Source: Pseudomonas yangonensis (lineage in GTDB: Bacteria; Pseudomonadota; Gammaproteobacteria; Pseudomonadales; Pseudomonadaceae). Taken from it: a stretch of 64,000 nucleotides of DNA. The stretch is taken from contig NZ_BLJU01000002.1 in assembly GCF_009932725.1 (NCBI RefSeq), forward strand, positions 620,001 through 684,000, given 5' to 3'. The position numbers were made by a program, and so were the translations under genes. The notes under the pieces are model-generated. The model was given only the letters and a program-made list of their open reading frames with translations, was not told where the DNA came from and did not search any database. Shown piece by piece: positions 26,651-35,252 of the stretch; within the stretch, counting starts at the first letter, position 1, and every line of letters begins with the position of its first letter.

Positions 26651-28424
26651 TCGGTTGAGCTGGGCAGAAGTCCGTCGCCTGGCCCTGCGTCACAAGAAAG
26701 CGCTGATTCTGGCCAACCTGGTCGCCGTGCTGGCCACCCTGTGCAGCGTGCCGATCCCGTTGCTGTTGCCGCTGCTGGTGGACGAAGTGCTGCTGCACGA
26801 TGGCGATGCGGCGCTCAAGGTAATGGACAACTTCCTGCCCGCCGACTGGGAAACGGCAGCCGGCTACATCGGCCTGATGCTGCTGCTGACCCTGCTGCTG
26901 CGCGGCTCGGCGCTGATCTTCAACGTGCTGCAGGCGCGCCTGTTCGCCAGGCTGTCGAAGGACATCGTCTACCGTATCCGCATGCGTCTGATCGAGCGGC
27001 TCAAGCGTATCTCCCTCGGCGAGTACGAGAGTTTGGGCGGCGGCACCGTGACCACTCACCTGGTCACCGATCTGGACACCCTGGACAAGTTCGTCGGCGA
27101 GACCCTCAGCCGCTTTTTGGTGGCGATTCTGACCCTGGTCGGCACCTCGGCCATCCTGATCTGGATGCATTGGCAGCTGGCCCTGCTGATCCTGCTGTTC
27201 AACCCGCTGGTGATCTACGCCACCGTGCTGCTGGGCAAGAAGGTCAAGCACCTGAAGAAGCTGGAGAACGACAGCACCTCGCGCTTCACCCAGGCGCTGA
27301 CCGAGACCCTGGAAGCGATCCAGGAAGTGCGCGCCGGCAACCGCCAGGGCTACTTCCTCGGCCGTCTCGGCGGGCGGGCGCGCGAGGTGCGTGACTACGC
27401 CGTGGCCTCGCAGTGGAAGAGCGATGCCTCCAACCGCGCCAGCGGCCTGCTGTTCCAGTTCGGTATCGACGTGTTCCGCGCCGCGGCGATGCTCACCGTG
27501 CTGTTCTCCGACCTGTCCATCGGCCAGATGCTCGCGGTGTTCAGCTACCTGTGGTTCATGATCGGCCCGGTGGAGCAGCTGCTCAGCCTCCAGTACGCCT
27601 TCTATGCAGCCGGTGGCGCGCTGACGCGCATCAACGAGCTGCTGGCGCGCCAGGACGAGCCGCAGTACGCCGGGCGCGTCGATCCCTTCAAGGGGCGTGA
27701 TACGGTGGGCATCGAGGTTCGCGGTCTGACCTTCGCCTATGGCGAGGAGCCTGTGCTGGATCGTCTCGATCTGTCCATCGGCCCGGGTGAGAAGGTGGCG
27801 ATCGTCGGCGCCTCTGGCGGCGGCAAGAGCACCCTGGTGCAGTTGCTGCTGGGGCTGTACACGCCACAGGCCGGCAGTATCCGCTTCGGCGGCAGCGCGC
27901 TGGAGGAGATCGGCCTGGACGGCGTGCGCGACAACGTCGCGGTGGTGCTGCAGCACCCGGCGCTGTTCAACGACACGGTGCGCGCCAACCTCACCATGGG
28001 CCGTGAGCGCAGCGACGAGGCGTGCTGGCAGGCGCTGCGCATTGCCCAGCTTCACGACACCATTGCGCAACTGCCGCAGGGCCTGGACAGCGTGGTCGGG
28101 CGCAGTGGCGTGCGCTTGTCCGGCGGCCAGCGTCAGCGCCTGGCCATTGCCCGCATGGTGCTGGCAGAACCCAAGGTGGTGATCCTCGACGAAGCCACTT
28201 CGGCGCTGGATGCGGCGACCGAGTATGCCCTGCACGAAGCGCTGGCGCAGTTTCTCGAAGGCCGCACCACGCTGATCATCGCCCACCGCCTGAGCGCTGT
28301 GAAGCAGGCCGATCGCGTGCTGGTGTTCGACGGCGGCAGCGTTGCGGAGGATGGCGACCATCAGCAACTGATTGCCGAAGGTGGGCTATACGCCAAGCTT
28401 TACGGGCATTTGCAGCAGGGGTGA
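26643..28424 (+). CDS. ABC exporter, fused permease and ATPase
   Basis: 593 residues, MsbA/HlyB-like half transporter. About six helices occupy residues 20-320. The nucleotide-binding domain has Walker A GASGGGKSTLVQLL, signature LSGGQRQRLAIA, Walker B VVILDEATSALD and H-loop IIAHRLS. Such proteins form homodimers or heterodimers exporting lipids, peptides or drugs. The substrate cannot be told. It overlaps the DsbA-like gene by eight bases. A block of palindromic repeats follows its stop. Confidence 0.9.
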   Translation: MPDRLSWAEVRRLALRHKKALILANLVAVLATLCSVPIPLLLPLLVDEVLLHDGDAALKVMDNFLPADWETAAGYIGLMLLLTLLLRGSALIFNVLQARLFARLSKDIVYRIRMRLIERLKRISLGEYESLGGGTVTTHLVTDLDTLDKFVGETLSRFLVAILTLVGTSAILIWMHWQLALLILLFNPLVIYATVLLGKKVKHLKKLENDSTSRFTQALTETLEAIQEVRAGNRQGYFLGRLGGRAREVRDYAVASQWKSDASNRASGLLFQFGIDVFRAAAMLTVLFSDLSIGQMLAVFSYLWFMIGPVEQLLSLQYAFYAAGGALTRINELLARQDEPQYAGRVDPFKGRDTVGIEVRGLTFAYGEEPVLDRLDLSIGPGEKVAIVGASGGGKSTLVQLLLGLYTPQAGSIRFGGSALEEIGLDGVRDNVAVVLQHPALFNDTVRANLTMGRERSDEACWQALRIAQLHDTIAQLPQGLDSVVGRSGVRLSGGQRQRLAIARMVLAEPKVVILDEATSALDAATEYALHEALAQFLEGRTTLIIAHRLSAVKQADRVLVFDGGSVAEDGDHQQLIAEGGLYAKLYGHLQQG

Positions 28425-28534
28425 GGCTGGCGGACTTTGTGCGCATTGCTGCAACCGGGATTGAGCGGCTGAAGCGCAATGCCGCCCAGCCGCTCCTACA
28501 GGTGGACAATGTTCATTGACCGCTGCCACCGTGG

Positions 28535-28860
28535 CCCCGGATTTCATCCGTTTTACACAGCGGCTCGAATCACGTAGCCCGGATGCCATCCGGGGCGCTT
28601 TGTAGACGGATACCCACGGGCCCTGACCTGTCGCGGCTAAAGCCCCTCCCACGGGAGCGGTTGCTCTGCTTCTGTGGGAGGCGCTTCAGCTGCATCGTAG
28701 GAGCGGCTTCAGCCGCGATGCTCTTTTGCGCAGCCAACGAGCCCGGATTGCATTCGGACTACACAGCTTCCTGGGCTGTCGCGGCTGAAGCCCCACCCAC
28801 AAGGTTTCGTTGTTGCAATGACAGGCTGCTCCCTTTCTGTGGGAGGCGCTTTGCTTTAGT
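28535..28860. repeat. Cluster of REP-like palindromes between ABC exporter and lysR
   Basis: The 431-base gap 28425-28855 has no gene but at least six repeat units of two families. CCCGGATG-C-CATCCGGG lies at 28578-28594 and a degenerate copy GCCCGGATTGCATTCGG at 28740-28756. The GTGGGAGGGGCTTTAGCCGCGA family lies in both orientations at 28630-28652, 28674-28695, 28696-28720, 28778-28800 and 28838-28859. The last copy abuts the stop codon of the leftward LysR gene. Probably transcription end and mRNA stability signals in both directions. Confidence 0.85.
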
Positions 28861-29719
28861 CACTGTTCATCAAGGCCCTGCCCAGTTCCTCGAACAGCGT
28901 CTGCACCGAACGCAACGCCCGGCAATCGGGGCGGGTCAGCAGCCAGAGCTCGGTGTCGCAGCCGGTCAGCGGCGGGCCGAGTGCCTTGAGTTCCGGATGG
29001 GCGCGAAGCACGAAGTCGGGCAGGGCGGCAACGCCCAAACCTGCGCGCGCCAGTTGCGCCACGGCGTACATGCTGCTGCAGCGGTAGTTGGGGGTGACGC
29101 CCGGCAACTCGCGCAGGCGCCACAGTACCGTGGCGTGATCCGGCATCGCCTCGTCCGGGGCGATCCAGCTCTGGCGGGCCAGGTCGCTGCGGTCCTGGCC
29201 ATCATCGCGGGCGCAAACCCGATACGACACCTTGGCCAGGCGCCGCCCCACCAGATGCTCCGGCGGCTCGTTGGTCAGGCGCAGGGCCAGGTCGGCGTCG
29301 CGCCGGCTGAGGTTGGCGAAGTCATTGGACGTCACCAGCTCCAGTGCCAGGGCCGGGTAACTGGGCATGAAGCGCGCCAGCGCCGGTAGCAGCAGGCTGC
29401 TCAGTACGGCGTCGGTACAGGTCAGGCGCACCGTACCGCTGACCACCTGCTTGCCCAGCTCCAGCGCCACTCGCGCGGCATCCAGCGCCTGTTCGGCGCG
29501 TTCGGCTTGTTCCGCCAGGGCGCGAGCGGTCTCGCTGGGTTCGTAGCCGCGCCGGCTCTTTTCGAACAGCGCCACACCCAATGCCGCTTCGAGCCGGCGT
29601 ACGGCGCGAAATACGGTGGAGACGTCCACCTGCAGCAGTTCTGCTGCCCGCGCCAAGGAGCGGCCGCGCACCAGAGCGAGTACCAGCGAGAGGTCGGTGT
29701 GATCGATTTGATATTGCAC
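28856..29719 (-). CDS. LysR family transcriptional regulator
   Basis: About 287 residues. An N-terminal winged helix-turn-helix (DLSLVLALVRGRSLARAAELLQVDVSTVFRAVRRLEAALG) is followed by the LysR substrate-binding domain with two alpha/beta lobes. No ATG suits: GTG 29719 is taken as the start, TTG 29749 is possible and would add ten residues. It is divergent from the class I GATase gene, with about 100 bases between, and may control it and the following monooxygenase. The stop codon touches a degenerate repeat unit. Confidence 0.85.
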   Translation of the reverse strand: MQYQIDHTDLSLVLALVRGRSLARAAELLQVDVSTVFRAVRRLEAALGVALFEKSRRGYEPSETARALAEQAERAEQALDAARVALELGKQVVSGTVRLTCTDAVLSSLLLPALARFMPSYPALALELVTSNDFANLSRRDADLALRLTNEPPEHLVGRRLAKVSYRVCARDDGQDRSDLARQSWIAPDEAMPDHATVLWRLRELPGVTPNYRCSSMYAVAQLARAGLGVAALPDFVLRAHPELKALGPPLTGCDTELWLLTRPDCRALRSVQTLFEELGRALMNSD

Positions 29720-29815
29720 GGCTGCAATCTCTGCTTGTCTATTCGCCAATTATTATTGCGCAAGCGCCATCTTATAGTGGCAAGGAGGCTGCCATGCAAG
29801 TTGGAGGGAAAGCGT

Positions 29816-30553
29816 ATGTACAGCAAGTGTCGAGTCAAGGTGGCGCTGGTCGGTGAATACGATCCGGCGATCGCCGCGCACCGGGCCATCCCCGAGGCGT
29901 TGCGCCTGGCCAGTGAAGCCCTGGGAGTGGCGGTCGAGCATGATTGGCTGGCCACCGACGGCATTCTCGAGGATGCAGCCCTGATGGCCTATGACGGCAT
30001 CTGGTGCGTGCCTGGCAGCCCCTATGGCTCCACCGAGGGGGCGCTGCGCGCCATTCGCTTTGCCCGCGAGCAGGGTGTGCCATTTCTCGGCACCTGTGGC
30101 GGCTTCCAGCACGCGCTGCTCGAATACGCACGCAACCGCCTGGGCTGGACCGATGCCGAGCACGCCGAATTGTCGCCGCAAGCGCAAAAGCCGCTGATCG
30201 CGCCCCTGGCCTGTGCGTTGCTGGATGTCAGCGAGCATGTGCATCTGGTCTCCGGCTCGCGCATTGCCGAACTCTACGGCGTACGTGAGATCAGCGAGCA
30301 GTACCTGTGCCGCTACGGTCTCGTCGATGCCTTCGTCGAGCCGCTGATGGTCCAGGCGCTGAAGGCCTCCGGGCATGACCAGGCGGGCGCTGTGCGGGCG
30401 ATCGAACTGGAGGACCATCCGTTCTTCATCGCCACCCTGTTCCAGCCCGAGCGCGCGGCATTGGAAGGTCGTCTGCCGCCGGTTGTGGCCGGTCTGGTCG
30501 GCGCCTGTGCGGTGCAGTCGGTGCATGAGGCTCATCTGGCGGTAGCCTCGTGA
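29816..30553 (+). CDS. Class I glutamine amidotransferase-like protein (CTP synthase C-terminal related)
   Basis: 245 residues. It matches a stand-alone family related to the glutaminase domain of CTP synthase (KVALVGEYDP, DGIWCVPGSPYGSTEGALRAIRFAREQGVPFLGTCGGFQHALLEYARN). The nucleophile Cys lies in GTCGGFQ; in some relatives this position is selenocysteine. His and Glu of the triad are plausible in HPFF and QPE near the end. The synthetase partner is absent, so the reaction is unknown. ATG 29816 has GGAGGGAAAG upstream. It overlaps the next gene by four bases. Confidence 0.8.
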   Translation: MYSKCRVKVALVGEYDPAIAAHRAIPEALRLASEALGVAVEHDWLATDGILEDAALMAYDGIWCVPGSPYGSTEGALRAIRFAREQGVPFLGTCGGFQHALLEYARNRLGWTDAEHAELSPQAQKPLIAPLACALLDVSEHVHLVSGSRIAELYGVREISEQYLCRYGLVDAFVEPLMVQALKASGHDQAGAVRAIELEDHPFFIATLFQPERAALEGRLPPVVAGLVGACAVQSVHEAHLAVAS

Positions 30554-30876
30554 TTGCCGCCACACCGCAGCCACCTTACTACGTGGTGATCTTCACCTCG
30601 CTGCGCACCGAGGTGGAAGGCGGCTACGCCGAAGCCGCGCAACGCATGCTGGAACTGGCCGCGGAGCAGCCCGGCTTTCTCGGCGTGGAGTCGGCGCGCA
30701 GCGATGGCCTGGGCATCACGCTGTCGTACTGGCAGAGCGAGGAGGCTATTCGCGCCTGGCGTGAGCACGCCGAGCACAGCGCCGTGCGTGAGCAGGGGCG
30801 AGCCGATTGGTACGCCGCATTCGCCACACGGGTGGCCAAGGTCGAGCGCGCCTACAGCTTCTCACGCTCTGACTGA
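30550..30876 (+). CDS. Antibiotic biosynthesis monooxygenase (ABM) domain protein
   Basis: 108 residues with the ferredoxin-like ABM fold: YYVVIFTSLRTEVEGGYAEAAQRMLELAAEQPGFLGVESARS, then GITLSYWQSEEAIRAWREHAEH. These small dimeric proteins act as cofactor-free monooxygenases, haem-degrading enzymes or dehydratases, and many have no known role. The GTG start at 30550 overlaps the previous stop by four bases, so the gene is coupled to the amidotransferase-like gene. Confidence 0.82.
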   Translation: MIAATPQPPYYVVIFTSLRTEVEGGYAEAAQRMLELAAEQPGFLGVESARSDGLGITLSYWQSEEAIRAWREHAEHSAVREQGRADWYAAFATRVAKVERAYSFSRSD

Positions 30877-30917
30877 GTGCCAGCGGCAAGCCGGTAGACC
30901 GGGCTGTAAGGTTTCCT

Positions 30918-30960
30918 TTACGCCAAGCGGGTCGTTGTCTACATGAGTGGCTTGGCGTAA
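30918..30960. promoter_or_regulatory. Inverted repeat upstream of hppD
   Basis: TTACGCCAAGC (30918-30928) and GCTTGGCGTAA (30950-30960), perfect eleven-base arms with a 21-base gap, about 140 bases before hppD and 42 bases after the ABM gene. No T-run follows, so I favour an operator (two half-sites three to four turns apart) or a transcription-end hairpin with a large loop. No dedicated regulator is adjacent to hppD. Confidence 0.4.
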
Positions 30961-31100
30961 CGAAAATTTGCCGGTGCTGTGCTTGGCTACTGTGTCGAAG
31001 TGTCGCAAGCCATCTTGAGAGCGGGTCTGCGCTCGGTTGTCATGAGGTTGTCCGCAACGCATTCGTGCGGCTGCCATAACAATGACAATCAGGAGGCGAA

Positions 31101-32186
31101 ATGACCGCCGTGGCCAAGATCGAGCAGCACAACCCCATCGGAACCGACGGTTTCGAGTTCGTCGAATTCACCGCACCGACTGCCGAAGGCATCGAGCAAC
31201 TGCGCCAGTTGTTCACCGCCATGGGTTTCACCGAGACCGCCAAGCACCGCTCGAAAGAGGTGTGGCTGTTCCAGCAGAACGACATCAACATCGTGCTCAA
31301 CGGCAGCCCCACCGGGCACGTGCGTGCCTTCGGCGAGAAGCATGGCCCCAGCGCCTGCGCCATGGCCTTCCGGGTCAGGAACGCCGCCCAGGCCGCGGCT
31401 TACGTCGAGCAGCAGGGCGCCAAGCTGGTGGGCAGCCACGCGAACTTCGGCGAGCTGAACATTCCCTGCGTCGAAGGCATCGGCGGCTCGCTGCTGTATC
31501 TGGTCGACCGCTATGGCGACAAGACCATCTACGATGTCGACTTCGAGTACATCGAAGGCCGCAGCCCCAATGACAACGCCGTCGGCCTGCAGTGCATCGA
31601 CCACCTGACCCATAACGTGCGCCGCGGGCAGATGGATGTCTGGTCCGGCTTCTACGAGCGTATCGCCAACTTCCGCGAGATCCGCTACTTCGACATCGAA
31701 GGCAAGCTCACCGGCCTGTTCTCCCGCGCCATGACCGCGCCATGCGGCAAGATCCGCATCCCGATCAACGAGTCGGCCGACGACAAGTCGCAGATCGAGG
31801 AATTCATCCGCGAGTACCACGGCGAGGGCATCCAGCACATTGCCCTGTCCACCGACGACATCTACGCCACCGTGCGCCAGCTGCGCGCCAACGGCGTGGA
31901 CTTCATGACCACCCCGGACACCTATTATGAAAAGGTCGACAGCCGCGTCGCCGGCCATGGCGAGCCGCTCGAGCAACTGCGCGAACTGAACCTGCTGATC
32001 GACGGAGCGCCGGGCGACGACGGCATCCTGCTGCAGATATTCACCAACACGGTGATCGGCCCGATCTTCTTCGAGATCATCCAGCGCAAGGGCAATCAGG
32101 GTTTCGGCGAGGGCAACTTCAAGGCGCTGTTCGAGTCGATCGAGGAAGACCAGCTGCGTCGCGGTGTGATCAAGGCTGAGGAGTGA
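31101..32186 (+). CDS. hppD: 4-hydroxyphenylpyruvate dioxygenase
   Basis: 361 residues, Fe(II) enzyme of tyrosine breakdown that converts 4-hydroxyphenylpyruvate to homogentisate. It has two vicinal-oxygen-chelate halves; the metal ligands are His in QCIDHLTHNV, His in GIQHIALSTDD and Glu in GPIFFEIIQRKG, all present. The C-terminal GNFKALFESIEEDQ helix closes the active site. ATG 31101 follows a strong AGGAGG site. It leads hmgA, fahA and maiA, so the whole homogentisate branch is encoded here in order. Confidence 0.95.
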   Translation: MTAVAKIEQHNPIGTDGFEFVEFTAPTAEGIEQLRQLFTAMGFTETAKHRSKEVWLFQQNDINIVLNGSPTGHVRAFGEKHGPSACAMAFRVRNAAQAAAYVEQQGAKLVGSHANFGELNIPCVEGIGGSLLYLVDRYGDKTIYDVDFEYIEGRSPNDNAVGLQCIDHLTHNVRRGQMDVWSGFYERIANFREIRYFDIEGKLTGLFSRAMTAPCGKIRIPINESADDKSQIEEFIREYHGEGIQHIALSTDDIYATVRQLRANGVDFMTTPDTYYEKVDSRVAGHGEPLEQLRELNLLIDGAPGDDGILLQIFTNTVIGPIFFEIIQRKGNQGFGEGNFKALFESIEEDQLRRGVIKAEE

Positions 32187-32190
32187 CGCC

Positions 32191-33324
32191 ATGAGCCGCC
32201 AATGGATCCGCTTTCCGCTGCGTGAAGGCGAGTGCTCGCGCCAGGCTCACTGCGACCTGCCGCAGGGCACCTACGAGCGCGAGATGGGCCGCGAGGGCTT
32301 CTTCGGCCCCTCCGCGCACTTGCATCACAAGCATCCGCCGACCGGCTGGATCGACTGGGAAGGCCCGCTGCGCCCGCATGCGTTCAACTTCAACGACATC
32401 CCCAGCGAGCGCGACTGCCCGCTGGCGGCGCCGCTGACCCTGCACAACGCTGACGTCAAGCTGCGCGTCTGGCGCACCCACGGCGCCATGCGCCACCTGG
32501 TGCGTAATGCCGACGGTGACGAGCTGCTGTTCGTCCACGAGGGCAGCGGGCATTTCTATTGCGACTTCGGCCACCTGGAGTACCGCGACGGTGATTACCT
32601 GCTGATCCCGCGCGGCACCGCCTGGCGCATCGAGGCCGGCACGCCGAGCTACTTCCTGCTGATCGAGAACAGCGACGGCGCCTACCAGCTGCCGGACAAG
32701 GGCCTGCTGGGTCCGCAGGCGATCTTCGACCCCGCCGTGCTCGATCATCCGCGGCTCGACGAGGCCTTCAAGGCGCAGCAGGACGAGAACACCTGGCAGA
32801 TCCGCATCAAGCGGCGCAATCAGATCAGCACCGTGACCTACCCGTACAACCCGCTGGACGTGGTCGGCTGGCACGGCGACAACACCGTGGTGCGCCTGAA
32901 CTGGCGCGATATTCGCCCGCTCATCAGCCATCGCTACCACCTGCCTCCTTCGGCGCACACCACCTTCGTCGCCAATGGCTTCGTGGTCTGCACCTTCACC
33001 CCGCGGCCGGTGGAGTCCGACCCCGGTGCGCTCAAAGTTCCTTTCTTCCACAACAACGACGACTACGACGAGGTGCTGTTCTACCACCGCGGCAACTTCT
33101 TCAGTCGCGACAACATTGAGGCCGGCATGGTCACCCTGCATCCCTGTGGCTTCCCCCACGGGCCGCATCCCAAGGCATTGAAGAAGAGCCAGGAGGACCC
33201 GGCCACCTTCATCGACGAGGTGGCGGTGATGATCGACACCCGTCGCGCCCTGGAGGTGAGCGATGCCGCTGGCGCGGTGGACGTGGCCGAGTACGTCAAC
33301 TCCTGGCGTGCGCCGGGGTTGTAG
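32191..33324 (+). CDS. hmgA: Homogentisate 1,2-dioxygenase, short form
   Basis: 377 residues, shorter than the classical HmgA of about 430. It has the double cupin pattern (LLFVHEGSGHFYCDFGHLEYRDGDYLLIPRGTAWR, and TLHPCGFPHGPHP near 320, where His residues would hold Fe). It opens homogentisate to maleylacetoacetate. The N-terminal YEREMGREGFFGPSAHLHHKHPPT resembles the Shewanella/Vibrio-type enzymes from memory, not P. aeruginosa HmgA. Four bases after hppD with a GAGGAG site. Context (hppD before, fahA and maiA after) supports the role. Confidence 0.88.
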   Translation: MSRQWIRFPLREGECSRQAHCDLPQGTYEREMGREGFFGPSAHLHHKHPPTGWIDWEGPLRPHAFNFNDIPSERDCPLAAPLTLHNADVKLRVWRTHGAMRHLVRNADGDELLFVHEGSGHFYCDFGHLEYRDGDYLLIPRGTAWRIEAGTPSYFLLIENSDGAYQLPDKGLLGPQAIFDPAVLDHPRLDEAFKAQQDENTWQIRIKRRNQISTVTYPYNPLDVVGWHGDNTVVRLNWRDIRPLISHRYHLPPSAHTTFVANGFVVCTFTPRPVESDPGALKVPFFHNNDDYDEVLFYHRGNFFSRDNIEAGMVTLHPCGFPHGPHPKALKKSQEDPATFIDEVAVMIDTRRALEVSDAAGAVDVAEYVNSWRAPGL

Positions 33325-33338
33325 GGTTAAACAAACCT

Positions 33339-33405
33339 GTAGGAGCGAGCTCCGCTCGCGAAGCTTTTTGTTCGGTTAGGGTTCGCGAGCAGAGCTCGCT
33401 CCTAC
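33339..33405. repeat. Palindromic repeat between hmgA and fahA
   Basis: GTAGGAGCGAGCTCCGCTCGCGAA (from 33339) faces TTCGCGAGCAGAGCTCGCTCCTAC (to 33405) with one mismatch and a loop of about 19 bases. A variant of the family seen elsewhere in the window, lying within the hpp-hmg-fah-mai gene set. Confidence 0.85.
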
Positions 33406-33427
33406 CTCAGAATTCGAAGGATTACCG

Positions 33428-34414
33428 ATGAAACTCGCATCACTGAACCAGGGCCGCGATGGCGTGCTGATCGTCGTTTCCCGCGATCTCACCCGCGCAG
33501 TACTCGTGCCACAGATCGCCATTACCCTGCAGGCTGCGCTGGATGATTGGGCAGTGGCCCGGCCCAAGCTCGAAGCGGTCTACCAGCGCCTCAACGATGG
33601 CATGGAGGAGGGTGCTTTCGCCTTCGATCAAAGCGCCTGCCACAGCCCGCTACCGCGTGCCTATCACTGGGCCGATGGCAGCGCCTACGTCAATCACGTC
33701 GAGCTGGTGCGCAAGGCGCGCGGTGCCGAGATGCCGGAGTCCTTCTGGCACGACCCGCTGATGTACCAGGGCGGCGCCGATGCTTTCATTCCACCACACA
33801 GCCCGATCCGCCTGGCCGACGAAGCCTGGGGCATCGACCTGGAGGCAGAGCTGGCGGTGATCACCGACGACGTGCCGATGGGCGCCACGCCGGCCGAGGC
33901 GGGCGGGCACATTCGTCTGCTGATGCTGGTCAACGACGTCTCGCTGCGCAACCTGATGCCTGGTGAGCTGGCCAAGGGCTTTGGTTTCTACCAGAGCAAG
34001 CCGTCGTCGAGCTTCTCCCCGGTGGCGGTGACCCCGGACGAGCTGGGCGACAGCTGGAAGGACGGCAAGGTGCACCGGCCGCTGGTTTCGCATATCAACG
34101 GCGCGTTGTTCGGCCAGCCGGATGCTGGCGTGGACATGACTTTCAACTTCCCGACGCTCGTGGCACACGCCGCCAAGACCCGCCCGCTGGGCGCCGGCAC
34201 CATCATCGGTTCGGGCACCGTGTCCAACTACGACCGCAGCGCCGGATCGAGCTGCCTGGCAGAGAAACGCATGCTGGAAATCGTCGAGCAGGGCGAAGCG
34301 AAGACGCCGTTCCTCAAGTTCGGCGACCGGGTGCGTATCGAGATGTTCGACGCAGCCGGCCAGAGCATCTTCGGCGCCATCGACCAGGTGGTGGAAAAGT
34401 ACGACGTCCGCTGA
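33428..34414 (+). CDS. fahA: Fumarylacetoacetate hydrolase family protein
   Basis: 328 residues. The N-terminal region MKLASLNQGRDG is followed by the FAH domain with the metal-binding DDVPMGATPAEA, GFYQSKPSSSFSPVAVTP and GAGTIIGSGTVSN. It hydrolyses fumarylacetoacetate to fumarate and acetoacetate, the last step of tyrosine catabolism. It is closer in length to the Shewanella-type enzyme than to the 420-residue eukaryotic-like FahA. Flanked on both sides by palindromic repeats and followed by maiA. Confidence 0.9.
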   Translation: MKLASLNQGRDGVLIVVSRDLTRAVLVPQIAITLQAALDDWAVARPKLEAVYQRLNDGMEEGAFAFDQSACHSPLPRAYHWADGSAYVNHVELVRKARGAEMPESFWHDPLMYQGGADAFIPPHSPIRLADEAWGIDLEAELAVITDDVPMGATPAEAGGHIRLLMLVNDVSLRNLMPGELAKGFGFYQSKPSSSFSPVAVTPDELGDSWKDGKVHRPLVSHINGALFGQPDAGVDMTFNFPTLVAHAAKTRPLGAGTIIGSGTVSNYDRSAGSSCLAEKRMLEIVEQGEAKTPFLKFGDRVRIEMFDAAGQSIFGAIDQVVEKYDVR

Positions 34415-34417
34415 TTC

Positions 34418-34483
34418 GTAGGAGCGGCTTCAGCCGCGATTCGTCTGAAGACGCTAAAGCATCGCGGCTGAAGCCGCTCCTAC
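34418..34483. repeat. Palindromic repeat between fahA and maiA
   Basis: GTAGGAGCGGCTTCAGCCGCGAT (34418-34440) and its exact reverse complement (34461-34483), 23-base arms and a 20-base loop, starting four bases after the fahA stop. Confidence 0.9.
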
Positions 34484-34510
34484 CAAGTCGCGTTTCGAAA
34501 GGAATCCGTA

Positions 34511-35161
34511 ATGCTGAAACTCTACGGCTATTGGCGCTCCAGCGCCGCCTATCGCGTGCGCATCGCCCTGAACCTCAAGGGCCTGGTCTATGAACAGGTG
34601 CCGGTGCATCTGGTCAAGGATGGCGGCCAGCAGCACGGCGCCGATTATCGCGCGCTGAACCCGCAGGGTCTGCTGCCGCTTTTGGTGGACGAGGAAAATG
34701 GCGGCGTGCGCATCGCCCAGTCGCTGGCGATCCTCGAATACCTCGAAGAAATTTTCCCGGTACCGGCGCTGCTGCCGGCCGATCCGGCCGAGCGCGCGCA
34801 GGTGCGGGCCTTGGCGCTGCATCTTGCCTGCGACGTGCATCCGCTGAACAACCTGCGCGTGCTGCAGTACCTGAGCGGTGAGCTGGGCGTGGACGACGAC
34901 GCGAAGAACGCCTGGTATCGGCACTGGGTCGCACTCGGCCTGGCGGCGCTGGAGGAGGGTCTGGCGCCGTTCGACGGACGTCTGTCGCTCGGTGAACGCC
35001 CTGGATATCTGGAAGCCTGTCTGGTTCCGCAGCTGTATAATGCGCGGCGTTTTAACTGTGACCTTGCCGCGTACCCACGCATTGTCGCCATGGCGGCGCG
35101 CTGTGAACCCCTGGAGGCCTTCCAATTGGCCGCGCCGGAGGTGCAAGCCGACGCCCAGTGA
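34511..35161 (+). CDS. maiA: Maleylacetoacetate isomerase (zeta-class GST)
   Basis: 216 residues, glutathione-dependent cis-trans isomerase between HmgA and FahA. The N-terminal thioredoxin-like domain carries LYGYWRSSAAYRVRIALNLKG, where the SS..YRVR pattern binds glutathione in zeta-class enzymes; the GST C-terminal helical domain follows (ALHLACDVHPLNNLRVLQYL is typical). The gene ends the pathway set. The repeat upstream separates it from fahA by 96 bases. Confidence 0.93.
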   Translation: MLKLYGYWRSSAAYRVRIALNLKGLVYEQVPVHLVKDGGQQHGADYRALNPQGLLPLLVDEENGGVRIAQSLAILEYLEEIFPVPALLPADPAERAQVRALALHLACDVHPLNNLRVLQYLSGELGVDDDAKNAWYRHWVALGLAALEEGLAPFDGRLSLGERPGYLEACLVPQLYNARRFNCDLAAYPRIVAMAARCEPLEAFQLAAPEVQADAQ

Positions 35162-35252
35162 CCCCTCTGGCTTAACCCCAAGCCTTGCATTCCGCTGCGC
35201 CACGAGCGCGGCGGGTCCGATTCCGTCACAGATAAAAACAAGCAGGTGACGC

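Noticed and set aside
26499..28367. 622-codon minus-strand frame across the ABC exporter
   Set aside because: Glutamine- and histidine-rich translation typical of the antisense of a GC-rich gene; the ABC exporter motifs are on the plus strand.
28535..28860. CRISPR array
   Set aside because: Repeats are palindromic, alternate in orientation, belong to two families and have no regular unique spacers; no cas genes are present.
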